64,000 nt of DNA, taken from the NCBI GenBank assembly GCA_024758765.1, contig CP101406.1:1674001-1738000 (forward strand), in the 5' to 3' direction. Position numbers and translations under genes: made by a program. Shown in pieces: positions 1 through 8,849 of the stretch (position 1 is its first letter; each line of letters begins with the position of its first letter). The notes under the pieces were generated by a model. That model was given only the letters and a program-made list of their open reading frames with translations. It was not told where the DNA came from and did not search any database. Source of the DNA: Mycobacterium sp. SVM_VP21. Lineage in GTDB: Bacteria > Actinomycetota > Actinomycetes > Mycobacteriales > Mycobacteriaceae.

Positions 1-1250
1 CCGGTGTGCTGGCCGATGCGCCGCTGCACAAGAAGACCCTCGAGGGGTTCGACCGGGTCTTCGAGACCAAGGTCGGCGGCGCGTGCGCGCTGCTGGATGC
101 CACGGCCAACGACGCGCTCAAGGTGATCTGCCTGTTTTCGTCGGTGGCCGCGCGCAGCGGAAACGTCGGGCAAAGCGACTACGCCATGGCCAACGAAATC
201 CTCAACAAGGTAGCCCTGGCGGAGCAGGCGCGCCGCGGGCCGTCCTGTCTGGTGCGGGCACTGGGTTGGGGCCCTTGGGATTCCGGCATGGTGACACCGG
301 GCCTCAAGGCGATGTTCGAGTCCCGTGGCATCTCGTTGATCCCGCTCGCCGACGGCGCGCGCGCGTTCGCCGCCGAGGTCCTCGACGGCGAAACCGGAAG
401 CTCTGAGGTGACCCTCGGCGACGGCGTGCTCGCCGGACTGCCCACTCACCCGATCCCGCCGGAGGGCCGGGTCGCGCGGGTGCTCGCACACGTGACGCAG
501 CAGCCCTACCTGCTTGGCCACCGGGTCCAGGGCAATGTCGTGTTACCCGTCGTGCAGGCACTCGAATGGTTCATCCGGATGGCCGAGGCATGCCGGCCCG
601 GCCACTACGTGGATCGGGTGCTCGACCTCAAAGTGCTACGCGGTGTGACGCTCTACGAGTTCGAGAAGCACGGCAACCCCCTGCTGGTGCGGTGCGTGCC
701 CGTCGACGATCGGCCCGAACTGCTGACGTTGACGCTCTCCGACATCGAAGACTCGACCGCCTACTACTCGGCCAAACTCGAGATGCGTTCGGGTGCGGCC
801 GTGATCCCGGCCGCCCCGGTGTCGGTACCGGGAAATCGCAGGATCGACCGCGAAACCTGCTACACCGGCGGGGCGCTGTTCCACGGTGCCGCATTCCAGG
901 TGCTCGATGGTGTGGACTGCGCCGAAACGGCTGCGACGGCCTACCTGTCCGGATTGACGACCGTGGGCTGGGCGGGCGAGGGCTGGGCGACGGACCCGGC
1001 CGCCGTCGACGGATGCCTGCAGACGGCACTGGTCTGGAGCTACGAGCTGCTCGGCCGCAACGTCCTGCCGCTGCGGGTGGGCGAGATCGTCCGGTACCGA
1101 TCCGGCGCGCTGGGTGCGGGCCTGCGGTGCGTGCTCACCGGCGGGGACGCCAAGACCAGCCGCGCCGTCTGCGACCTGGATCTGGTCGACGCCGACAACC
1201 AGCTGGTGATCAGTCTCAAACGACTCGAGTTGTATCCCTACGGCGGCTGA
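1..1250 (+). CDS. PfaA-like PUFA/polyketide synthase subunit, C-terminal part (KR-DH), 5' end outside window
   Basis: The open frame enters from the left edge and stops at 1248-1250, so only about the last 415 residues are present. The first ~140 residues are the end of a ketoreductase domain: LFSSVAARSGN, then the catalytic Tyr in SDYAMANEILN (codon 180-182). From about residue 150 a product-template/dehydratase-like double hotdog follows, with the His of YLLGHRVQ (codon 519-521) and the Asp of AAVDGCLQ (codon 1008-1010) in the dyad positions. KR then DH at the C terminus is the order at the end of PfaA (Pfa2) of polyunsaturated-fatty-acid synthases. The next gene starts 21 bp downstream and carries the complementary PfaC domains, so both are read as one operon. 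The KS, acyltransferase and ACP repeats expected upstream are outside the window. An ordinary type I PKS end is the alternative, but the neighbour argues for Pfa. Confidence 0.85.
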   Translation, partial: GVLADAPLHKKTLEGFDRVFETKVGGACALLDATANDALKVICLFSSVAARSGNVGQSDYAMANEILNKVALAEQARRGPSCLVRALGWGPWDSGMVTPGLKAMFESRGISLIPLADGARAFAAEVLDGETGSSEVTLGDGVLAGLPTHPIPPEGRVARVLAHVTQQPYLLGHRVQGNVVLPVVQALEWFIRMAEACRPGHYVDRVLDLKVLRGVTLYEFEKHGNPLLVRCVPVDDRPELLTLTLSDIEDSTAYYSAKLEMRSGAAVIPAAPVSVPGNRRIDRETCYTGGALFHGAAFQVLDGVDCAETAATAYLSGLTTVGWAGEGWATDPAAVDGCLQTALVWSYELLGRNVLPLRVGEIVRYRSGALGAGLRCVLTGGDAKTSRAVCDLDLVDADNQLVISLKRLELYPYGG

Positions 1251-1271
1251 CTCGACGGTGGCTGATTCGAA

Positions 1272-4200
1272 GTGAAGTTTGATCCCATCGCGATCGTCGG
1301 GCAGGGCTGTGTCCTACCCGGGGGACTGAACGCGGGCGAGCTCTGGACAACGGTGCACGACGGCCGCGACGCACTGGGCTCACCCGGCCCCGATTACTGG
1401 GGCGTATCGCCGGCACGCGTCCTGTGTGCCCCGGCGGACGTACCCGAACTCGACCACACCTGGTCGGACCGCGGCGGCTACGTCCGCGGCTTCGACGACG
1501 TGTTCGACCCCCGCGGACTGTTCCTCGACGCTGACGACCTCGCCGGACTCGACCCGCTCTACCGGTGGGGAATCGAGGCGGCCAGGCAAGCCCTGGACAG
1601 TGCGGGATGGCGGGCAGGTGAGGTTCCGGGTTCCGCTGGGATCGTCCTGGGCAACCTGAGCTACCCGACAAAGAAGATGACGGATCTCGCCGAAACAGTC
1701 TGGCGGGGACAAGAACCCAGCCTCGAATCCAGGGTGGACTGGCGCAACCGCTTCATGTCCGGGCTACCGGCGCATCTCATCGCGCAGGCCCTGGGTCTGA
1801 CCGGCGATGCCGCGGCGCTCGACGCCGCCTGCGCTTCGTCGCTGTATGCCATCAAGCTGGCCTGCGATCGGTTGCACGACCGTACCGCCGACGTGATGTT
1901 CGCCGGCGGCATCAACGGCGCCAGTGATCTGCTGCTGCACATCGGCTTCACCGCCTTGCAGGCACTGAGCCGAACGGGGCGGTCACGACCGTTCAACAAC
2001 GGCGCCGACGGGCTGGTGCCCGCCGAGGGCGCGGCCATCCTGGTGTTGCGGCGCCTCGACGATGCGATGGCTAACGGCGACACCATTCTGGGCGTCATCC
2101 GGGGCGTCGGCTTGAGCAACGACGGTCGGGGACATGGATTTCTGGTGCCCTCCCAGGACGGCCAAGAACGCGCGATGCGGCTGGCCTACGAGATGGCCGG
2201 ACTCGAGCCGCGCGACATCTCCCTCATCGAATGCCACGCCACCGGAACATCGCGCGGCGACCTGACCGAAATGTTGAGCATGGCGCGCATCTTCGCCGGC
2301 ATGACCGACGTGCCCATCGGGTCACTGAAATCCAATCTGGGGCACTCGATTACAGCATCCGGCGCAGCGGGAGCCATCAAGGTGCTCGCAGCGATGCGTG
2401 CCGGGGTCCGTCCGCCGACCCTGCACGCCGAGGATCCGTTGCCCTTCATCGCCGACTCGCCGTTCCGGCTACTCACCGAGGCTGAGCCGTGGGACAGCGA
2501 CGGCCCCCGTCGTGCCGCGGTCAACAACTTCGGCTTCGGCGGCAACAACGCCCACCTGCTGCTCGAAGAGTGGATCGAGGGACGCAGCGCCAACCCGGCT
2601 CCGCCGCCAGACGCGCCCCGGACCGAGCCGGAGATCGCGATCGTCGGCCTGAGCCTCCTGCTCGGCGACGGACACGAAACCGCCTCCGTCGCCGAGCATT
2701 TGAAGACGTGCCAGCCGATCCCCGCCGACATGGCCGACGGAGCCCGCGGCGCACGCATGGTTGAGGTCAGTCTGGACCTGACCCAAACCCGCTTCCCGCC
2801 TGCGGACCTCAAACAGACCCAACCCCAACAACTGGCGTTGCTCGGTGCGGCCCTGGGCATCGGCGAGTTGATCAAGAGCTTGCCGCCGGAGACCACCAGC
2901 GTCGTCGTCGGAATGGGCTGCGATGCCGAAGTCACCCGGTTCGGGCAGCGCTGGCGGCTGGCAGACGAATTCGACGAGCCCGACCAACTCGCCGCGGCTC
3001 GTGACGACGTCGTTGCGGGGTGGACCGCCGCGGGCGTCGTGGGGGCCATGCCCAACGTCGTGGCGAACCGCCTGAATAGCCAATTCGATTTACGGGGACC
3101 CAGTTTCACGGTGTCGCGGGAACAGCTCTCAGGCACCACCGCCCTTGAGCTCGCCGCGCGGGCATTGCGGCGCGGAGAGATCGACGCGGCAGTGGTCGGG
3201 GCGGTGGACCTCAGCTGCGAACCCGTGCATCAGGCAGCGGCGCGGGCATTACTGCACGCCGACGAGCAGATACCAGCGGACGCCGCTGTCGTTCTCGTGC
3301 TCAAGCGCGCCGCCGATGCGCGCCGTGACGGTAACCCGGTGTACGCGACCCTGCTGCCCGATCAGCAGGTGGACGCCGAATGCCTGCACCTGGGCACCGT
3401 TCCCGGGGCGGTGAACCTCTCGGCCCTGTTGGGTCACGCGCACGCCGCCTCGGGACTGCTGCATGTGGCCGCTGGCGTGCTCTACGGAGCCCTCGGAGTG
3501 TGGCCCGACGGCGAGCCCTGGACGTCCGAGCAACGGCGCGTCGCCGTGGAACTCACCGGAATGGCCGACCAGCGACAACACCTGACCCTGGTGTCGTCGG
3601 CGACCGGGGCGGAGGCCGCGACCTTGCTGGCACCGGTCGCAACCAACGCCGCCGGAAAACCCATCCGGCTCAACTTCCCCGCGCACCTGCCCGCGGTCCA
3701 CCTGCCCCCACGCGTCACGGGCCCAGGAACGAACCCCCCTGAGCAACTGGAGCAATTCATGCCAACACAACTCCCGATGCCTCCGGCTCTGGCAACGGTC
3801 GCGGAGTCGCTGGCCCGGCTGCCGTTGGGTGTAGCCGCGGCGGTGCCGTCGCGACCGGAGCCGCAGGCCGCAGCCACCGAGGCACCCGCCGTCGCCATGC
3901 CCGCAGGCGCAAGCCGGGCGATCCAGCCCGTCAAGCCGGCCGACAAGGTGGTCCCGGCGCCGACGGTCAAGCGTGAGCCGGTGGGCCTCAAGCTCGACAA
4001 GGACGGCCTGCGCGTGCATTCCTCGGGGAACATCTCCGAGATCTTCGGCCCGGCGTTCGCCGAGCAGGACCAATACCCGCGACAGGTCCGGATGCCCGAA
4101 CCGCCACTGCTGCTGGCGGATCGGCTGCTGGGCATCGACGCCGAGCCGGCCCGCCACGGCACCGGAACACTGTGGACCGAAACCGATGTCAACGCCGACT

Positions 4201-7200
4201 CCTGGTGGCTCCAGCAGGGTCGGATGCCCGCCGGCATCATGATCGAAAGCGGGCAGGCCGACCTGATGCTCATCTCCTGGATGGGCGCGGATCTGCTCAA
4301 CAAGAGCGAGCGGGTCTACCGGCTGCTCGGCTGCGAGGTCACCTACCTGGGTGGCCTACCCGAGATCGGCGACACCCTGCGCTTCGACATCCATGTGGAC
4401 GGCCATGCCCGCCAAGGCGATGTGCGGCTGTTCTTCTTCCACTACGACTGCACGATCGACGGCGTCGAGCGGATGTCGATGCGCAACGGCCAGGCCGGTT
4501 TCTTCACCGACGAGGAACTGGCGGCATCCGGCGGGGTCCTGTGGCGCCCCGAGGAACAGACCGTCAGCGGACCGATGGAGCAGACGCCGGCCCGGACGTC
4601 GCGCACCTCACTGCAGCGCACCGACCTGGAGGCGATGGCATCCGGCGAGATCTGGCGGACGTTCGGCGAGGGCTTTGAGAAGGCGGGCAGCCACACTCGC
4701 ACCCCCAGTATTCACGCCGGCGACATGCTCTTCGTCGACGAAGTGACGGACCTGGACTTCACCGGTGGGCCGTGGGGCCGCGGCTACCTGCGGGCCGTCG
4801 CGCCCGTCACACCGGAGAACTGCTTCTTCGCCGGCCATTTCAAGAACGACCCGTGCATGCCGGGCACCCTGATGTACGAGGCGACAATGCAGACCATGGC
4901 GATCTATATGACCGCCCTGGGCATGACGCTCGACTGCGACGGCTGGCGCTTCGAACCGGTTCCCTTCGAGACCTACAAGCTGCGCTGTCGGGGTCAGGTC
5001 ACACCGCAGTCGCGTGAGGTGGTCTATGAGGTGTTCGTTCGCGAGGTGATCGCCGGACCCGAGCCGACGCTCTTCGCCGACCTGCTCTGCACTGTCGACG
5101 GGCTGCCCGCCTTCCACTGCGAGCGGATGGGCCTGAAGCTGTCCCCGGGATGGCCGATGGACCTTGGCGCTAAAGAGCTCGAAGGCTACGTCGAGCCCAA
5201 ACCGGTCGCCGAGGTCAACGGATTCCGCTACGACTACCAGGCGATGCTCGCCAGTGCGATCGCCAAACCGTCCATGGCCTTTGGGCCGTTGTTCGAGAAG
5301 TTCGACTCGCCGCGCAAGGCGGCCCGGCTGCCCGGACCGCCGTATCACTTCATGTCTCGGGTCACCGAGCTGGTTGGCGAGACCGGCGTAATGACGGCCG
5401 GCGCGGAAGTGGTGGTGGAGTACGACGTTCCCGCCGACGCCTGGTATTTCGCCGAGAACGGCGCCGCGGGCGGACACGAGACGATGCCCAACGCGGTGCT
5501 CATGGAGGTCGCGCTGCAGCCCTGCGGCTGGCTGGCCAGCTACGTCGGCTGCCCGCTTGATGGTGAGGCGGACCTGTTCTTCCGCAACCTGGACGGGACG
5601 GGAACTCAACACCGTGAGGTGACCCCGGCGACCGGAACGCTGCGCATCAAGGTGAAGCTCAAGAGCCTCGCCAAGGCCGCGGGAACCATCATCGTCGGCT
5701 TCGACGGCGAGATCACCGCCGACGACGGACCGGTCTACACCTTCGACACGGTGTTCGGCTACTTCAAACGCGAAGCGCTGCAGAACCAGGTGGGTCTCCC
5801 GGTCAGCGACTCTCAACGTGCCTCTCTCGCGCAGCCCTGCGAGGCTCCACTGGTCGATCTGACCACGCAGCCCGCCGAGTTCTTCGGTGCGGGAGCGCGG
5901 TTGGCGGACCCGATGCTGCTGATGGTCGACCGGGTCACCGGCCGCTGGCCCACCGGCGGCGCGGCTGGACTAGGCCAGTGGCGCGGCGTCAAGGACGTCA
6001 ACCCCGGCGAATGGTATTTCAAGGCGCACTTCTTCCAGGACCCGGTTCAGCCGGGGTCTCTGGGCATCGAGATGCTGTTACAGCTCCTGCAATTCGGGAT
6101 GCTCGACCTCGGACTCGGCAAGGAAGCCGGCCCGGCGGCCCGCTTCGAGCCGGCTGCCCTGCACGACGCCATGACCTGGCGGTATCGCGGCCAGATCATC
6201 CCCACCAACAAGCAGATCGCCGCACAGGTCGAGATCACCCGGATCGTCCGCGAGGACGCCGGCATCCTCGCGGTGGCCGAGGCATCGCTGTGGGTGGACA
6301 ACAAACGCATCTACAGCGCCAGCAACCTGGGCATGCGCATCGTCGCCGGTACGGGCGAACGGCGGTCCCCGGCCGATGCCGACGCCGTCACGACGTCCGC
6401 AGGGGCACCCCTTCCCGCGGCAGTCGCAGCCCCCGCGGCAGCGGCGCCGCCCGAGGCGAATACCGCTGCCGCGGTACAGAACACCGCGGTCGCGACCACC
6501 ACGATGGAGGTTGCGCTCGATCCGATCAACGACTCCTGGATCGTCGATCACTGTCCGACGTACGTGATCCCATCGCTGCCGATGATGTCGGTCATGGACC
6601 TGTTCGCCCAGGCGGCGGCCCGGGCCTCCGGCGGAGCCAAGGTCGTCGAGATCACCGATGTCCAGATGGTTCGGTGGGTCGTGGTCGACTCCCCGAAGAA
6701 GCTGCGGGTCGTACTGGAGCAGACGCAGGAGACCGGGCATTTCCAGGGCAGCCTCGAGGTCTGGCGTGATGCGCCACGAGCCGAGTTGTCCCGCTGGGAG
6801 ATTCACGCGCACGCCGTTGTCGTCACCGCCGCGCAGTACAGCGGTGAACCGGAGCCGCCCGCGCCGCTGGAAGGTGCGGTGCCCTACGCCGACCCCTATG
6901 ACGGAACGGTGTTCCACGGTCCGGCATTCGCGACCCTGACCGATGGTGCCCGTATCGGCCGCAACGGCTCAACCGGAACCCTGGCGATCGACCGCTGCGC
7001 CGTGCCGGTCGGCGAACTGCAGCCCGGACTGTTGGACGGCGCGTTGCACGTTGTACCGCACACCGCGATGAGCGTGTGGACCACCGACAGCGCCGATCCG
7101 GCGTCGTATGCCGATGCGAGCGACCCCGATGTCGGGTTCCCGCGCCGCATCCTCTCGGCCCGGTTCTACTCCGACGCGCCGGTGGCGGGAAACGTGGATG

Positions 7201-8594
7201 TTGAAGCGCGATTCGTGGGCTTCGACGACGACGAAGGCCGGATGCCGACCTTCGACCTGTGGCTCAGCGTTGCCGGTAAACCCTGGGCGCGCATCCGGAT
7301 GGCCGAGTTCCTGCTGAGCAAGGGACCGCTGGCCGAGGTCGGCGGGCCCGAGCGGCGCGCCTTCATGGGTGACCGGCAGGCGGTCCCGGGGCTGTCGCTG
7401 AGCGAACGCCTGGGGCGCGGCGTCCTCGAGCTCGACACTGCCCGGATGGCAACCCTCGACTGGTTCAAGGGCACTCTGCAGGCCGTGTACGGCACTGACA
7501 GTCATGGCGATTCGTTGATGATCGACATCGTGACCAAGGAAGCGGTGGCCGACGCCGTTCACAATGCGGTCCACCCTGACCAGGTTCAGATCATCGACGG
7601 TCGGGTGAGCTGCCCCGCGCTGCCGCTGGAGCGCATCACGGTCGACGTCGAGAAACTGGGGCCGGGAGCGTGCCGTGCGAGCGCGTCATCGGCAACCGAC
7701 TGGGAGCCGGTCCGAGCCTGGTGGACCGAGAGCGCGGGCATGCCGGACGGCTGGTTCGGCGAGCTGGCGCTGGGGGCGGTGCTGTCGCGCTACGTACGCC
7801 ACGTTGTGGTCACCGACCCGGCCGCGATGGCGGCCGTGTACGGCCGGCCGGTATTGCTGCTGGCCAATCACCAGGTGCAGGTCGAATCGCTGTTGGGCAC
7901 CACCATCGGATCGTGGCTGACCGGCACGAAGGTCGTCACCATCGGCCACGCCAAACACGAAACCGGCTGGGTCGGCAACCTCTTGCGAATGATCGACGCG
8001 GCCGCAGGCAAGGAGCTGGGCCATCTCCGCTATTTCAATCAGCAGCAGCCCCAGGAGTTCTTCGGGTTGGTCGACGAACTCAAGCGCGAGGCTGAGGCCT
8101 TCGGGGTGTCGGTCATGGTGCACGCCGACGGGACACGCAGCGTGAGTTCGGGCCAGCGGGTCGAGAGACTGACGTCGACACTGCTGGACATGGCGATCGA
8201 GATGTCGATGCCTATCGTGCCGGTGTACTTCGCGGGCGGGCTGCCCGAGGAGCCGTTGCCGCACAAGCTCGAAGTGCCCTACGGCCATGCCGCCCAGGAC
8301 TACATCTTCGGCAGGCCCATCCTGCCCGAGGAGTTGCGTGTTCGGCCCTACGCCGAGTTGCGGCGCTACGTCATGGACGCGATCAACGCGCTCGCACCGT
8401 TCAGCGACGCACCGCACGCCCCGAATTACGATGTGGAGAGCCGGATCACCGCCGCCGCCCCGGGCGCCTCACCGCTGGAATCGGTGTGGTTCTGCATTGA
8501 GGACGCGCTGGACTCGCTGCCGGTCGACTGGCGAAACCTGATCGCCGACGAGGAATGGGAGACGGTCAAGGCGGCTGAACTCAGTCCGTCCTGA
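1272..8594 (+). CDS. PfaC/Pfa3-like synthase: KS-CLF-four hotdog DH-like domains-PS-DH, with C-terminal lysophospholipid acyltransferase
   Basis: A 2440-residue iterative lipid synthase subunit. Domains seen: ketosynthase (1-450) with Cys187 in DAACASS, His322 in ECHATGT and His358 in NLGHS; chain-length factor (~460-820) with Gln618 where the KS has Cys; Pro/Ala linker; hotdog domains at roughly 920-1090, 1130-1290, 1320-1500 and 1530-1690. The second and fourth have FabA-type catalytic His (His1189 in GHFKNDP, His1586 in AHFFQDP). An Ala-rich linker leads to a product-template-type DH (~1744-2015; His1760, Asp1922). The end (~2170-2370) is a PlsC-type acyltransferase with NHQVQVES (His2200) and HADGTRS. 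KS-CLF-DH-DH defines PfaC; a terminal acylglycerol-phosphate acyltransferase is known from myxobacterial Pfa3. The likely job is to build an unsaturated acyl chain and place it directly on a lyso-lipid. The product is unknown. No acyltransferase (MAT/AT) domain is visible between CLF and the hotdogs. Confidence 0.9.
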   Translation: MKFDPIAIVGQGCVLPGGLNAGELWTTVHDGRDALGSPGPDYWGVSPARVLCAPADVPELDHTWSDRGGYVRGFDDVFDPRGLFLDADDLAGLDPLYRWGIEAARQALDSAGWRAGEVPGSAGIVLGNLSYPTKKMTDLAETVWRGQEPSLESRVDWRNRFMSGLPAHLIAQALGLTGDAAALDAACASSLYAIKLACDRLHDRTADVMFAGGINGASDLLLHIGFTALQALSRTGRSRPFNNGADGLVPAEGAAILVLRRLDDAMANGDTILGVIRGVGLSNDGRGHGFLVPSQDGQERAMRLAYEMAGLEPRDISLIECHATGTSRGDLTEMLSMARIFAGMTDVPIGSLKSNLGHSITASGAAGAIKVLAAMRAGVRPPTLHAEDPLPFIADSPFRLLTEAEPWDSDGPRRAAVNNFGFGGNNAHLLLEEWIEGRSANPAPPPDAPRTEPEIAIVGLSLLLGDGHETASVAEHLKTCQPIPADMADGARGARMVEVSLDLTQTRFPPADLKQTQPQQLALLGAALGIGELIKSLPPETTSVVVGMGCDAEVTRFGQRWRLADEFDEPDQLAAARDDVVAGWTAAGVVGAMPNVVANRLNSQFDLRGPSFTVSREQLSGTTALELAARALRRGEIDAAVVGAVDLSCEPVHQAAARALLHADEQIPADAAVVLVLKRAADARRDGNPVYATLLPDQQVDAECLHLGTVPGAVNLSALLGHAHAASGLLHVAAGVLYGALGVWPDGEPWTSEQRRVAVELTGMADQRQHLTLVSSATGAEAATLLAPVATNAAGKPIRLNFPAHLPAVHLPPRVTGPGTNPPEQLEQFMPTQLPMPPALATVAESLARLPLGVAAAVPSRPEPQAAATEAPAVAMPAGASRAIQPVKPADKVVPAPTVKREPVGLKLDKDGLRVHSSGNISEIFGPAFAEQDQYPRQVRMPEPPLLLADRLLGIDAEPARHGTGTLWTETDVNADSWWLQQGRMPAGIMIESGQADLMLISWMGADLLNKSERVYRLLGCEVTYLGGLPEIGDTLRFDIHVDGHARQGDVRLFFFHYDCTIDGVERMSMRNGQAGFFTDEELAASGGVLWRPEEQTVSGPMEQTPARTSRTSLQRTDLEAMASGEIWRTFGEGFEKAGSHTRTPSIHAGDMLFVDEVTDLDFTGGPWGRGYLRAVAPVTPENCFFAGHFKNDPCMPGTLMYEATMQTMAIYMTALGMTLDCDGWRFEPVPFETYKLRCRGQVTPQSREVVYEVFVREVIAGPEPTLFADLLCTVDGLPAFHCERMGLKLSPGWPMDLGAKELEGYVEPKPVAEVNGFRYDYQAMLASAIAKPSMAFGPLFEKFDSPRKAARLPGPPYHFMSRVTELVGETGVMTAGAEVVVEYDVPADAWYFAENGAAGGHETMPNAVLMEVALQPCGWLASYVGCPLDGEADLFFRNLDGTGTQHREVTPATGTLRIKVKLKSLAKAAGTIIVGFDGEITADDGPVYTFDTVFGYFKREALQNQVGLPVSDSQRASLAQPCEAPLVDLTTQPAEFFGAGARLADPMLLMVDRVTGRWPTGGAAGLGQWRGVKDVNPGEWYFKAHFFQDPVQPGSLGIEMLLQLLQFGMLDLGLGKEAGPAARFEPAALHDAMTWRYRGQIIPTNKQIAAQVEITRIVREDAGILAVAEASLWVDNKRIYSASNLGMRIVAGTGERRSPADADAVTTSAGAPLPAAVAAPAAAAPPEANTAAAVQNTAVATTTMEVALDPINDSWIVDHCPTYVIPSLPMMSVMDLFAQAAARASGGAKVVEITDVQMVRWVVVDSPKKLRVVLEQTQETGHFQGSLEVWRDAPRAELSRWEIHAHAVVVTAAQYSGEPEPPAPLEGAVPYADPYDGTVFHGPAFATLTDGARIGRNGSTGTLAIDRCAVPVGELQPGLLDGALHVVPHTAMSVWTTDSADPASYADASDPDVGFPRRILSARFYSDAPVAGNVDVEARFVGFDDDEGRMPTFDLWLSVAGKPWARIRMAEFLLSKGPLAEVGGPERRAFMGDRQAVPGLSLSERLGRGVLELDTARMATLDWFKGTLQAVYGTDSHGDSLMIDIVTKEAVADAVHNAVHPDQVQIIDGRVSCPALPLERITVDVEKLGPGACRASASSATDWEPVRAWWTESAGMPDGWFGELALGAVLSRYVRHVVVTDPAAMAAVYGRPVLLLANHQVQVESLLGTTIGSWLTGTKVVTIGHAKHETGWVGNLLRMIDAAAGKELGHLRYFNQQQPQEFFGLVDELKREAEAFGVSVMVHADGTRSVSSGQRVERLTSTLLDMAIEMSMPIVPVYFAGGLPEEPLPHKLEVPYGHAAQDYIFGRPILPEELRVRPYAELRRYVMDAINALAPFSDAPHAPNYDVESRITAAAPGASPLESVWFCIEDALDSLPVDWRNLIADEEWETVKAAELSPS

Positions 8595-8599
8595 TCGGG

Positions 8600-8614
8600 C
8601 CGGCTGAGTGCCGG
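8600..8614 (+). terminator. Small hairpin just after the synthase gene
   Basis: CCGGC-TGAGT-GCCGG followed by TCTTGTT, 6 bp after the synthase stop codon. The stem is only 5 bp and the tail is weakly T-rich, so termination is possible but unproven. It also sits just before the next promoter. Confidence 0.3.
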
Positions 8615-8619
8615 TCTTG

Positions 8620-8649
8620 TTGACGACGGCGCAGGTGGGCGGCTAGCTT
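8620..8649 (+). promoter_or_regulatory. SigA-type promoter for the 28-residue membrane peptide
   Basis: TTGACG (8620-8625) and TAGCTT (8644-8649) are separated by 18 bp. This fits mycobacterial housekeeping promoters (TTGACn, TAnnnT). The predicted start of transcription is near 8656, giving a leader of about 93 nt before the ATG at 8749. Confidence 0.55.
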
Positions 8650-8664
8650 AGTGGCGATCGCGGA

Positions 8665-8692
8665 ACGGCCGTCCAGCTACGCAGCTGGCCGT
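8665..8692 (+). promoter_or_regulatory. Leader hairpin upstream of small peptide gene
   Basis: ACGG, a CCGT bulge, then CCAGCT-ACGC-AGCTGG and CCGT can fold into a 10-bp stem with one 4-nt bulge in the predicted 5' leader. It could affect mRNA stability or expression. No known riboswitch class was recognised. Confidence 0.3.
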
Positions 8693-8748
8693 AGATCGTC
8701 CGTTAACGAATCGAGACCAACCAAGTCTTCGCAGACAGGAGCCCACTT

Positions 8749-8835
8749 ATGGCGTCAGCATCTCTGGGCGTCTACACGTGCCTCGCGTGTGTCGTGATGC
8801 TTACCCTGGCACTCTTCTTGTCCAGCAAGTCCTGA
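8749..8835 (+). CDS. 28-residue single-span membrane peptide
   Basis: ATG at 8749 follows an AGGAG ribosome-binding site (8737-8741) by 7 nt and runs 28 codons to TGA at 8833-8835. The peptide starts MASASLGVYTCLACVVM, continues with a Leu-rich hydrophobic stretch and ends SSKS. This reads as one membrane span with a short polar tail. It has its own promoter (8620-8649) and a long leader. It does not overlap the neighbours: the synthase ends at 8594 and the convergent DUF1906 gene ends at 8850. No family was recognised, and function is unknown. Small membrane peptides often bind and tune a larger membrane protein, but nothing here says which. The good Shine-Dalgarno, promoter and clean hydrophobic core support a real gene. 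Confidence 0.55.
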   Translation: MASASLGVYTCLACVVMLTLALFLSSKS

Positions 8836-8849
8836 TCGGCCGCACTACC

